This document shows, one piece after another, positions 54,769 to 64,000 of a DNA stretch of 64,000 nucleotides. Source of the DNA: Ichthyophis bannanicus. Lineage: Eukaryota > Chordata > Amphibia > Gymnophiona > Ichthyophiidae. The stretch lies in assembly GCA_033557465.1 (NCBI GenBank), contig CM066036.1:718620828-718684827 (forward strand). Direction: 5' to 3'. The notes under the pieces were generated by a model. It did no database searches. It was not told the DNA's origin and saw nothing but the letters and a program-made list of their open reading frames with translations. The translations under genes and the position numbers were made by a program. The stretch's first letter is position 1; each line of letters opens with the position of its first letter.

Positions 54769-54829
54769 TCCTCCTGTAAGACAGAATGGTTAAAGAAAAG
54801 CTAATATATAGTGCATCCTAACAATACTT

Positions 54830-55320
54830 ATTCAGATCATCAAGTAATTTTGCTGGGTCAGCAATTACATTCTTTGAACAGGTCTTAACAGGAACATTAG
54901 AAGGGGTTCCTATCTCATCATACACCAACTTGGTAACTGAGGAGGGGACAGTAACATCATCCGTAGCCCTCATGTTTTTCTCAATTGCTGATTTGTGTGG
55001 GGGACCATTCGTGAATTGGCACACTAGTTCGATGGGATCTATGCCCTTCTTTGTGAGTGGGTCATCTGAGCATTCTACTGGAGGTCCTCAGACTCTGATC
55101 CAGCATCAAGCAAATGGGGTTCACTCATTTCACTTACAGGCTTATGGTGAGTCCAATATCTTTACTTTCTTGTAAGGTTCAAGGCCTGTGCAACTTTGGT
55201 ATCACTGTCAGATGGAGGCAACCAATCCAATCACTATAGCCTGTGTAAGGTTTTCAAAGGACCTTGCCCACTTTCAAGTTTCAGTTTATGAACTGGTAGG
55301 TTTGGCAACTGGGCTATAAC
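54830..55320 (-). pseudogene. Ty3/gypsy pol C-terminal end
   Basis: Minus-strand text near 55,318-55,250 ('LPVHKLKLESGQGPLKTLHR') resembles the conserved C-terminal segment after integrase in vertebrate gypsy elements. It is followed by a decayed tail that runs to the LTR. The Tc1 element separates it from the rest of pol. Confidence 0.6.
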
Positions 55321-55325
55321 ATACA

Positions 55326-56624
55326 GCTGTGCTCAATATTATTAGCACCCTTGCAATTCTTCCTCTTAATGTCCAGTATTTATTTTAAAAAAAGTGGCCA
55401 GTGAAATGGCTTTGGGCTATATATGCACACATATTTGACACAGAAAAAAATCAAATTAGACAAGACCAAATAAAAAAGGATCTAGTAGGAAATAGTATAA
55501 AAACTGGGACATTGCCAGGACATGATTATCTAAAGTCTGTGCTTGCTGGACTGCCAGGTTTAATTTTCCCTTCAACCATATCCCCTCTTGTTAAATGTAT
55601 CCCCCAACCACTTTGACCCGGTGAAAAGCGGGATATAAATGCATCTAAATAAATTAATAAATTAAATAAATAAATATATAAACCTGAAGCAGGGCCTAAG
55701 ATATTGGCCCGAAACGTGGCACATTGTTGCTATTGGGCGGTGGAGAAGCACAGTCTTTCAGCTAAGTGGTTTTTGTTCTTTCACTTTAAAAATATAAAAT
55801 TAAAATTAAAAAGGATCTACTACAGCAAGGGGACGGATAGTTTTTTCTGCCCTCTTTTGATTTGAAGCTGCGACAAATATTCTGTTAATTATTTGTTGAC
55901 TGGGACCTTTATTTTTGGTTTTGGGATTTTTTGGTCACTGGTTTAATTGGGACATTAATTGTGGGGCTGTTTTACTCCCTCAGGAACTGGAGGCCTGGAA
56001 CATATTAAAGGAATCATGAAGTCAGAGGATTACTGAGGTATTTTGGAGCAAAATGTGCTACCTAGTGCCAGAAAACTAGGTCTGGGTCAAAGGTCATGGA
56101 TCCTCGAACAGGACAATGACGCAAAACATACATCGAAAAGTACAAAAAAATGGTTAAAAAGGATCAAATAGACTATTTTAAACTGGCCAGCAATGAGTCC
56201 TGGTCTCAGGCCAATGAAGAACCTTTCGAAAGAGCTGAAATCTGCCATTGGTAAAAGGAATCCTAAAAATATTCATAAGCTGGAACAAATTGCAGTTGGA
56301 GAGTGGGAGAAAGTATCAGTAGACAGATGTCCAAAACTTATAGATAGCTACAAAAAAGGTTTGGAGATGCCATCACTGCCACAGGTTGTACAACCAAATA
56401 TCAGTGAAGGGTGCCATTAATCCTGTGCAGGTCATATTTTGTTTTTTTTCTCAGAAATTACTACGTCTTAAGTTGCATATGCATAATTTTTTTTTTTGTT
56501 GTATACCTTTGAACATACTATGAAAATATTGTGACATGCAGTTGAAATATTTCCTATTACTTCTCAAGATATAGTACAATATGTACCTAAAATGCAAGGA
56601 TGCCAGTAATGTTGACCACAACTG
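55326..56624 (+). mobile_element. Tc1/mariner-type transposon with TA target
   Basis: The ends match as inverted repeats: 'cagctgtgctcaatattatt' at 55,326 and 'gttgaccacaactg' ending 56,624, about 80 percent over ~30 bp. TA flanks both sides (55,324-55,325 and 56,625-56,626). The interior between about 55,400 and 55,980 is not Tc1: it holds a retroposon tail near 55,620 and a Penelope-like 'cctgaagcagggcc...ggcccgaaac' motif at 55,683-55,715, so it has been invaded. Confidence 0.85.
55985..56420 (+). pseudogene. Tc1-type transposase C-terminal part
   Basis: Reads '[20 protein letters not shown]' near 56,098-56,157 with the second catalytic Asp region, then 'WPAMSPGLRPMKNLSKELKS', where the catalytic third acidic residue region (usually P-D-L-N-P-I-E-N) has decayed. 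Stops occur near 56,170. The N-terminal DNA-binding part is missing. Confidence 0.85.
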
Positions 56625-56869
56625 TATGGCTCTTTAAATCATTAGTTTGACAGCTCTCTGATCTGTCAAAATTAACTAACTTGGTTTCCTCTCCGTGACT
56701 CCCCTTTCAACACAGTTTTTAATGCCACATAGAGAGATATTGAACCAAACCGGGGTCTTTTTCTACTCTGTCATTATTATTTACATAGCATTTCAGCATC
56801 TCTGAGTGGAAACCAAGTTAGTTAGTTTTGAAAGGTTGGAGATTATGATAGATTGTTTATGACTAAAGG

Positions 56870-57560
56870 CTTTGGTGGTCATTCTGAATAGCAAATAGCG
56901 GGGTTGGATGTCTGGTTTGGACGTCCAAACCACGCTCAGCCCCGGGATGTGATTCCAGTCCCATTGCTCCCCACATATGCACAGTGGTTGTGTGGCAACA
57001 CTGGACATGGGCGGTATAGGGTAGAGCAGGAGCAAAGCAGGGACGGGCAACATGCCAGGACATACAGAGGCCATTAAGTTCAGACTTCTGTATGTCGCCC
57101 GGCGCAGAGATGGATGCCCGCATTATTCCTTCCCAATGGGGAACTAAGTGCTGGGTACAGCCGTGATCAGAAGCTACAGCCCCCCCCCCCCAAACACTGC
57201 AGCAGGAGAACTCACGTTGCACGACCCCAGACTTAGGGGCCCCCATCGAGGGTCTGATGGCAGTCTACTGTCGCTGCACTGGAACCGGGCATTCAGCATC
57301 TCCAGCTGGATATTTTAGTGCAAAGGCAACAGGATGCCAATGCACCAGTATGCCAGCCAGGGTGTTGTGTGAGTTGGACAGGCAGCCCCTGGGATGTCCC
57401 CTGCATGGGAATCGGATGCCAGCCGAGATGTCTATGTGCCCGATTCTGCCATCGTAGGTAAGGCCGGGCCTCATGGTGGCAGAATCAGGTACATCTCTGG
57501 CAAGTTCAGGTTTTGACCAGGCAATGAGGCCGGACATGCCGGAGTCAGAATCGGTCTCTT
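56870..57560. repeat. MITE-like GC-rich repeat
   Basis: Begins 'ggtcattctgaatagc', like the repeat at 17,401 ('gggtcattctgacc'), with phrases 'ttggatgtctgg' and 'ggacgtccaaacc', and ends near 'gagtcagaatcggtctc'. It probably belongs to the foldback family of 10.7-18 kb. The 127-codon frame on the minus strand is incidental. Confidence 0.5.
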
Positions 57561-57664
57561 TTTGTTTTGTTTTAGTTTAAATATTTTATTCCAACCTTTA
57601 GGGCCTTATTTCCTCCTTTTCTTTTATGAGAGTAGCCTTTTGAGAGATATGTTAGAGGGTATAC

Positions 57665-58540
57665 TATTGCAGAATAGTTATGTATGAATCTTCTATATTA
57701 GCCACAAAATCAAACAAAGGATCTCAGGGTTTTCAGATCTGTAGGCATGTCCCAAGTGGCGGCTGCTGCTATCTTGTCCAGATCTTCTCAGATGCAATGT
57801 GTCCCATATACTTTAGGCAGACAAGATTGTCCAGGGACAGCTTAAGTCCTTGGGTTTTCAGTCTATCAAGAGTCTTCATCAAACTAACCTTATATTACTT
57901 TAATGTTCTTCCAAAGACAATGAGGTCATCAAGGTATGCTAATACCTTAAGGAGATCATGTCTCCACTTGTCCTTTCCATGAGCCTTTGCAAAATACTTA
58001 GAGCTCCAGGGATCCCTTGGGGCACCTGTTCAAATTGGTAGAATCCCATTGGGCAGATGACGTCTATCTTCTCCTTGTCATGGGTATCTGGTAGTACCCA
58101 CTCCTTAGATCTTGCATTGAAAACTATTAACTAGCTGTCAGACATTTCAGTACATCATCTATCCTTGACAGTGTATACTGGTCTTGGATAATTCTTTTAT
58201 TTAAGGTTCTGTAGCCTATACATATCTGTGTTGATCATTTTTTCTTTCTAGCCACCACTATAGGTGAGGTATAAGGACTCCTGGCCTCTTTGATGATGCC
58301 AGCCTCCAGGAGCACTTGCAGGTGTTTCTATGTCTCCAGGAATCAAACATCTTGACCTCTCATGAAATGGGCATGTATCATGAAGGGGTATTGGATGCCC
58401 TACTCCTTTAGCCAGACCAACATCCCATTCATGGGTTGAAAATATGTTCATTCTACTTAACAGTTGACATATCAATCTGTCTTTCCAGTGAGGTAGAATG
58501 TGTGAGTTTTCAAAATTGAATAGTGCTAGATCCATTTTCC
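57665..58540 (-). pseudogene. Ty3/gypsy reverse transcriptase, decayed
   Basis: The minus strand reads, across several frames, a pre-RT segment (58,535-58,380, 'STHEWDVGLAKGVGHPIPLH'), 'VARKKN'-like text near 58,245, a 'MGFYQFE'-like region near 58,030-58,060, and 'VLAYLDDLIVFGRTLK' near 57,935-57,890, where the YLDD catalytic box is intact. 'DRLKTQGLKLSLDNL' and 'YMGHI' follow. Stops and frame changes show it is inactive. Confidence 0.82.
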
Positions 58541-58610
58541 CATTTTGTGCCTCCTACTGGTAGTATCCTGATAGTATTCTAGTACTAGGATGTATTTATT
58601 TATTTAACAG

Positions 58611-58860
58611 GAGGAGGAGTGTCTCAGTGGCTGGGACAGGTTACCTCAGGCCAGAAGGCCAGGGGTTCAATTCCCACATGGGGACAAGCAACTTCAGGCC
58701 AGAGGGACTGGGTCCTCTAGTCCCATGGCCACCCCTTGTGGCCCTGGGCAAGCCACTCAACTCTCCATTGCCAGAGGTACACTTAGATTGTGAGCCCTCC
58801 AGGGACAAGGGGAAAAAAAGTACTTGTTAGTATACATTTAAACCACACTGATTCTAAATA
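58611..58860 (+). repeat. tRNA-derived SINE, plus orientation
   Basis: A box 'tgtctcagtggct' at 58,619, B box 'ggttcaattcc' at 58,664, body 'gggcaagccactcaactctc' and 'agattgtgagccctcc', and tail 'agcacagtataaaaaag'. It is related to but distinct from the minus-strand SINE family, and matches the decayed copy at 15,699. Confidence 0.85.
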
Positions 58861-59500
58861 GCACAGTATAAAAAAGAAAATAAAAAATAAGGTTTTCTAT
58901 ACCACTTCATCCTTAAATCAAGGCAGTTTACATCTCAACTTTGTTTTTGCAAGAAACAGTGTGGCACTATATCTTAATTTTACTGAGAACAATATGCTAC
59001 AACAACATTATAGGTGTGTAGTAATTAACAAGAATAAACAATTGTTAATCCAAGGGGAATAACATTAACTTGTGCCCTAACATGTAAAGTTTATTATTTG
59101 TTGTTGTTGTGCGTCATGGTGGGTTTGCACTAGGTAATATTTCCAAAGTGTTTTATTTACAAGTGTGTTTTTAATTTTTTTGTGGAAGTCCTTAATGTCC
59201 TTGATAGATCTTATATCTTCTGGTAATGCATTCTAAAGTGCCGGAGCAGTCAATGAAAATGCTCTATTGGACGTAATGTGCTTGGACTTTGGATAGATGT
59301 TAGGTGTGAGAATCATGTTCTTGGTTCTCCTAGGTTTATTGTCAGGGCACTTCGTAATCAGTTCTTGTAGTATGTCGGCTGAGTTGAACATTAGCATTTT
59401 GAATATGATAAGAATGATCTTAAACATAATGCGGTGGTGTATTGGTAGCCAGTGTACTTGGTTAAGGATACCTGCATAATCTCCTTCTTGAAATAATTTC
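58861..59500 (-). repeat. Unclassified retroposon-like sequence
   Basis: AT-rich text with 'ttttctataccacttcatcc' and 'ggcagtttacatctcaac' resembles the 3' region of LINE/SINE elements in minus orientation. Later text ('tggtaatgcattctaaagtg') resembles non-coding LINE 3' sequence. No protein motif is certain. Confidence 0.4.
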
Positions 59501-59859
59501 AGACCTGCACCTCATGATTCTCCACAGCAGAGGCTGGTAGAATCCCTCACTGCACTAATAGCCTATCAGGTAGATCATCCAGGAGCCTCTATTATCAGGG
59601 GCTGTTTCCCCATTCTAGGAGCAAGCTCCACATAGCTTGTAAATGTGGTTACACTTTAAGGTGGCAACATCACAGGCTGTAGGGAAGTGTACCGCACAGA
59701 CCAAAATCATCTTCAAGGTCCAGTGAGTGGTGCTGTTTTGTTTTTTTCATAGCCCTCCTGGCACAGAGGATGGATGGTTAATGCATTAGCACAGTCAACA
59801 CTCACTCCCACCTGGCATTTCTGTGCCAACTGTCCAAAGAAGCTGGCATTGGTAACTAT

Positions 59860-60150
59860 TTTTTATTTTATTTACATTCTCTTATATACCATGCTATTCT
59901 GCATCAGTGCGGTTTACATTGAACAAACTGAAATTACATTGAACAGGGCATTATAACTAGGAGATAACTATTTTACAGGGAACATGGGCTATGGAGGGTT
60001 AAGTGGCTTGCCCAAGACCACAAGGAGCACCTGTGGGACTAGAAACCCCAGTCCTTCCGGCCCAAGGTTGCTGTCCTCTAGTGGGATTTGAACCCCCGAC
60101 CTTCCGGCCTGAAGTACCTTGCCCCAACCACTAGGCCACTCCTCCACTCC
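59860..60150 (-). repeat. tRNA-derived SINE, third copy
   Basis: Nearly identical in layout to 44,519-44,806. Boxes A and B read on the minus strand near 60,137 and 60,093. 'aactat' flanks both sides (59,854-59,859 and 60,151-60,156), a likely short target duplication. It is inserted in the gypsy element. Confidence 0.88.
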
Positions 60151-60449
60151 AACTATGATGACTAGGATGTTGTTCTTTCTTTTTGCTTTAGGGTACACCA
60201 GTGCCATCACTGGTACTGTCTCTTGAATCCCTTTGACCTTCTCGGGGAAGTCACTTCCACTATCACATAGCCTTGATATGGATAGTTGATTTCACAGAGG
60301 CCCCATATATGGCCAAGGTCTCTACAGGATGTAGAGGCAAATGCCTTAGGTGGGCTTCATACTATTAGTCGAAGATAAAGGTAATCTGTGATCCACTGGC
60401 AACCAATGCTCTCACTGGCTAGCTTCCACTTTTATTCACATCACAGGTG

Positions 60450-61875
60450 CTAGTCTAATTAATCCCTGCAGAATAGGTAGGGCAGAGGCATGGGTTGCCA
60501 CCAGCTTAGTACTGGAATTCTTTAAATACAGGACCCCAGGCGCTCCTTTACTGAGTCCTCTAATGTTATCTCAGTGGCTTAAGTGGCATATTTCTTTGTG
60601 GTACTGCTCTTCACCAGTCACAACGGGCAGGATAATCTCCCTGCACGTGTCTTTCTTCTTCACACCAATAGCAGTGGTTAGATCTGCATACAGCCTTCTC
60701 AACCCTAGAGCCATTTTCATGGAAAGAGTGAGCTCCTTTGCCCATTCTAGGCTTCCAGGAACTTGGCTTCTCAGGTGCCACTGAGTCACAGCACACCTGC
60801 ACCTGTGCCTCCTTAACTGAAGTGATTTCCCATCACTTCCTGGCTACTATGGTTTGCTCGTTCTCCTCCTAGTGCATAGCCACTGGAATAGACATCACTG
60901 CCTGCTTGGCTTCCAAGGTAAGTGTGCTACTTCCCAAGGATCTCAGGGAAGATATCTCCCTTTGCAAGTGTTTAATTGATTCTGTTAAACAAGCAGCTTC
61001 ATTTACCTTAGCAGTGACTCTTACCGGTAATTTGAAGGTCTTCCTTGAGCCTACCAGGGTCAGACTTGCAGCTTCCTGTTTCTCCTCATCACGAATCTCT
61101 TTTGGCAACTATATAAATCCTGAGGGGGTTTAACTTTCTTTCTCTAAGCCTCAGATGTACAGTCATTCTGTTGGTGTGTGGGTCACCTCTTACGAGCTGC
61201 TCCAGCATGGCTTTTTCCTTTTGATGTGGGGCTAAACCATTCTTACTTATTACTCTCCTGAGAAGTGTTTCTAGACTCTGCAGAAAATCTGAAATCCGTT
61301 CTCCCTTCTTCTGGCAAGTATTTCAGAAAGAAAAACACAGATCAGGCCCAATTTCTATAGTGCCAAATGTGCTTCTAGTGCTTAAAGGCACTTCTCAATG
61401 GTGGCTTGGAGTCTTTCAGCTTTCAGGACTCCAGAGGTCTCTAGGCAGGGCCCGATAGGTTCTCGCCTAGTTACTTTATTGTTTCCATGGAAGAGCAATT
61501 TCACTCTTGCACCATCTAAATGGCTTGCATAGTCCAGTTTTCATAGTCATCGTCCCCATTAAGTGCTGGCAGTTTCTATGAAAAAGTCCTTAACCTCTTA
61601 TAAATGTGGTTTACTCTTTGAATCTTTTGTCTGTTTTCAAGTACTTGGCCCACTGCGAGTATAAGAGATATGGTATCTGCAAAAAACGTTTCTAAAGGGT
61701 TTAGTACTTGCTTTACACCTTGCTGTTATAACATTTCAGTGAGCTCCTTTGCTAATGTGCTGCCATCTGGTGATTATTCTGAGGTAACACTATTGTCTTT
61801 TACCACCATAACCTTCCAGGGAGTGGCCTCGGCTTCTGGCATAATCTCTTTTAAGAGTATCCCAGGTTTTACATC
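60450..61875 (-). pseudogene. Ty3/gypsy gag and protease remnants
   Basis: Minus-strand pieces at 61,108-60,869 (charged, helical), 60,802-60,611 and 60,789-60,571 include a decayed zinc knuckle ('CYWCEEERHVQGD', C-x2-C-x4-H with the last Cys not aligned) near 60,680. Near 60,400, 'RALVASGSQITF' looks like a retropepsin motif with the catalytic Asp replaced by Ala. Upstream gag text reaches about 61,875, where a CR1 fragment begins. Confidence 0.6.
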
Positions 61876-62060
61876 ATGAAGGAATACAGAAAATGAATCT
61901 GCATGAAGGTAAACTTAAAAGCAACATCAGGAGATATTTTTCTGTGGAAAGGGTGCAGGATGCCTGCAATGCCCTCCCGAAGGAGGTGGTGGGAGCAAAA
62001 ACAGTGCTAGAATCACTACATAGAACGAGGATGGTTTTAAGGACTTGATTTTAAGGGTTC
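61876..62060 (+). repeat. CR1-type LINE C-terminal fragment
   Basis: 'LHEGKLKSNIRRYFSVERVQ' and 'NALPKEVVG' (61,900-61,990) match the extreme C-terminus of CR1-like ORF2. It marks the broken 5' border of the gypsy element. Confidence 0.7.
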
Positions 62061-62079
62061 TGTGCTGTCCTAGCTCTCC

Positions 62080-63372
62080 TATAATCTCTCCTATTACTCA
62101 TTTAGCATTGTTTTGATGGATCCTCCTCTACTCATATCCCACTCTCAGCTGGTGTACTCCAAGTGTCTGTTCTGGACCCACTCCTTTTCTCTCTTTATAC
62201 CCAGTCCTTTGCTGCTCTCATTTCCTCTCATGGTTTTCAGTACCATTTTTATGCTGACGATGCTCAGATTTATCTCTCTACACCTGATATCTCTCCGACA
62301 CTCCAAGTCCGAATTTCTGCCTTTCTTTCCAACATCACTGCCTGAATGTCTCACCATTGTTTGAAATTGAACATGGCCAACCTGAGCTTCTTATTTTTCC
62401 CCCTAAACCCACCTCCCCCTTACTCCTTTCTCATTCTGTATGTAACACTCTTCTACTCACTGTCTCCTCAGCCTGCAACCTTGGGATCATCTTTGACTCC
62501 TCCCTCTCCTTCTCCACACACTCATCCATCTGATAGCTAAAACCAAGCATTTCTCTATAACATCAGGAAAACTTGCCCATTCCTTTCTGAACACACTACT
62601 AAGACACTTATCCACTCTAATCACCTCCCATCTAGACTACTGCACTATGCTTATGATCTTATGTTCTTTACTACATTCGTTACCAGAGGATGTAGTTGGG
62701 TTTAAAAAAAGTTTGGACAAGTTCCTGGAGGAAAGATCCATAAACCATTATTCATGAGGACACAGAAAATCCACCCCGGGACAAGCATCGTGGAACCTGT
62801 GTTCTTTTTTGGGACCCTGCCAGGTACATTTGACATGGATTGGCCATTGTTGGACCTTGGTCTGACCCAGTATGGCACTTCTTATGTTCTTATGTTCATA
62901 TAATCCCTCTTCTCGAGTCACTTCATTGGCTTCCCTTCCGTTTCCATATCCAGTTCAAACTTCTCCTGCTGACCTATAAATGCATTCACTCTGCTGCTCC
63001 TCACTACCTATCCTCTTTCATCCCTCCCTACATCCCTTCTCGTGAACTCCGCTCTTCTGGTGGATTGCTCCTCTCTGTGCCTTTTTCTTCCACTGCCAAC
63101 TCCAGACTTCGATCCTTTCATCTTGCTGCTCCTTATGCCTGGAACAAGCTACCTGGCTTTGTCTCTGCCCCTTTTCAAATCCATGTTAAAAGCTCACCTC
63201 TTTAAAACTGCTTTTGGATCCTGATCCGCTTATCTCCTATGTCTCCTTACCTTTATCCTTGTTCTCAACTGAATGTAAACTCTGACGAGCAGGGGCTATC
63301 TTTTACATGTTTCTGTGCAGCACTGCGTATGCCTTGTAGTGCTATATAAATGATCAATAGTAGTAGCAATAG
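62080..63372 (+). pseudogene. L2-clade LINE, RT C-terminal half and 3' end
   Basis: 62,160-62,345 reads '[20 protein letters not shown]' and then '[13 protein letters not shown]', with the YADD catalytic box at 62,250-62,261. Decayed text follows. After a CR1 tail insertion (62,670-62,897) it continues with 'LESLHWLPFRFHIQFKLLLL', 'AAPHYLSSFIPPY' and 'AAPYAWNKLPGFV' to 63,205, the C-terminal domain of L2-like elements. The 3' end 'tgtagtgctatataaatgat' plus (TAG)n closes it near 63,372. Confidence 0.82.
62670..62897 (+). repeat. CR1 3' tail inserted in L2
   Basis: 'gtttggacaagttcctggag' to 'gacccagtatggcacttctt' then 'atgttcttatgttc', a 5'-truncated CR1 copy of about 228 bp. 'atgttct' lies at both borders, so the junction may have used microhomology with the CR1 terminal repeat. 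Confidence 0.85.
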
Positions 63373-63404
63373 TAGGATGAAATCAAAGCAAATGTAAATG
63401 TCTT

Positions 63405-64000
63405 CATAAGAACATAAGAACATAAGATATGCCATACTGGGTCAGACTAAGGTCCATCAAGCCCAGTATCCTGTTTCCAACAGTGGCCAATCTAGGTCAT
63501 ATATACCTAGCAGTTTCCCCAAAAGATACAGGTTCCACAATGCTTGTACAGGGTCAAGCACTGATATCCTGGGTCCCTTCTTAATAATGGTTTATGGCCT
63601 TTTCCTCCAGGAACTTGTCCAAACCTTTTTTAAACCCAGCTACACTAACAACCTTTACTACATCCTCTGGTAACAAATTCCAGAGTTTGATTACATGTTG
63701 AGTGAAAAAATATTTTCTTTTATTAGTCTTAAATAGTTTACCCTGTAGCTTCATTGCATGTCCCCTAGTCTTTCTATATTCTGATAACGTAAACAATCGA
63801 TCTACGTTTACCGTTCATTAATTTATAGATTTCTATCATATCTCCCCTCAGCCGTCTCTTTTCCAGGTTAAAGAGCCCTAACCTTTATAGCCTTTCTTCA
63901 TAGGAGTATCCTTCCATCCCTTTTACCATTTTGGCGTCTCTTCTCTGAACCTTTTCTAAAATCGCTATATCCTTTTTTTAGATACGGGACCAGAATTGTA
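63405..64000 (-). repeat. CR1-clade LINE 3' end, continues past the window
   Basis: The minus strand starts at the right edge within ORF2 C-terminus and runs to a stop at about 63,583 ('GHAMKLQGKLFKTNKRKYFF', 'VIKLWNLLPEDVVK'). The 3' UTR follows and ends in 'gttcttatgttcttatg' near 63,405. It is the same family as 49,930-52,560. Confidence 0.9.

Larger units (their letters stand above)
53696..61875 (-). mobile_element. Ty3/gypsy-like LTR retrotransposon, nested and decayed
   Basis: In minus-strand order: gag and protease pieces (61,875-60,450), linker (60,390-59,500), RT (58,540-57,665), pol C-terminus (55,320-54,830) and 3' LTR. It is interrupted by SINEs at 59,860-60,150 and 58,611-58,860, a MITE-like repeat near 56,870-57,560 and a Tc1 transposon at 55,326-56,624. 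Frameshifts and stops are numerous. I describe it as Ty3/gypsy from the RT and pol-end motifs; no envelope gene is seen. Confidence 0.75.

Noticed and set aside
1..64000. CRISPR arrays, bacterial operons, riboswitches
   Set aside because: No regularly spaced short repeats and no prokaryotic gene organisation. The repeats are eukaryotic transposable elements.

Overview
The window looks like intergenic or intronic DNA from a vertebrate with a large, transposon-filled genome. The mix of families (CR1, L2, L1, RTE/BovB, Penelope, Ngaro/DIRS, Ty3/gypsy, hAT, Tc1 and PIF/Harbinger, plus tRNA- and 5S-headed SINEs) fits an amphibian, perhaps a caecilian. That placement is inference from repeat content, and other transposon-rich vertebrates are not excluded. 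I found no host exon, no functional host RNA gene and nothing bacterial. Every coding stretch I could assign belongs to a transposable element, and almost all are broken.

Layout. 1-4.2 kb: mostly unassigned sequence with a hammerhead-ribozyme-like fold (2495-2540), a CR1 tail and a degenerate tandem repeat. 4.25-6.9 kb: a CR1 LINE whose 5' part is inverted (endonuclease on -, reverse transcriptase on +). 6.99-10.3 kb: a nearly complete RTE/BovB-like LINE whose single ~1,064-codon frame has only two stops. 10.3-18.9 kb: 5S-like and tRNA-like SINE pieces and several families of foldback, MITE-like repeats. 19-25.2 kb: an RTE 3' copy, a 5S-headed SINE, a DIRS1-like fragment and a PIF/Harbinger transposase relic.

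25.56-43.44 kb is one old L1 element, recognisable on both sides of every interruption. Successive insertions split it: a hAT transposon in ORF1 (16-bp inverted repeats, 8-bp target duplication), a 6.5-kb Ngaro-type tyrosine-recombinase retrotransposon between ORF1 and ORF2, a Penelope-like element with 300-bp inverted terminal copies, SINEs, and a 1.2-kb solo LTR. The GC-rich Ngaro element is the best preserved and probably the youngest. It carries gag, RT-RNase H, tyrosine recombinase and an SGNH hydrolase; a candidate 60-nt intron would join the last two in frame.

43.4-64 kb: SINEs and L2 fragments, two hAT-like MITEs with target duplications, a CR1 containing a Penelope 3' end with a second, more complete hammerhead-like fold (51226-51298), a Ty3/gypsy element on the - strand with one LTR and its own nested Tc1, MITE and SINE insertions, and CR1/L2 pieces to the end of the window.

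How the parts relate: autonomous LINEs (RTE, CR1, L2, L1) supply the tails seen on the SINEs; the Penelope fragments carry the self-cleaving-RNA-like motifs; target duplications and nesting give a relative order of insertion.
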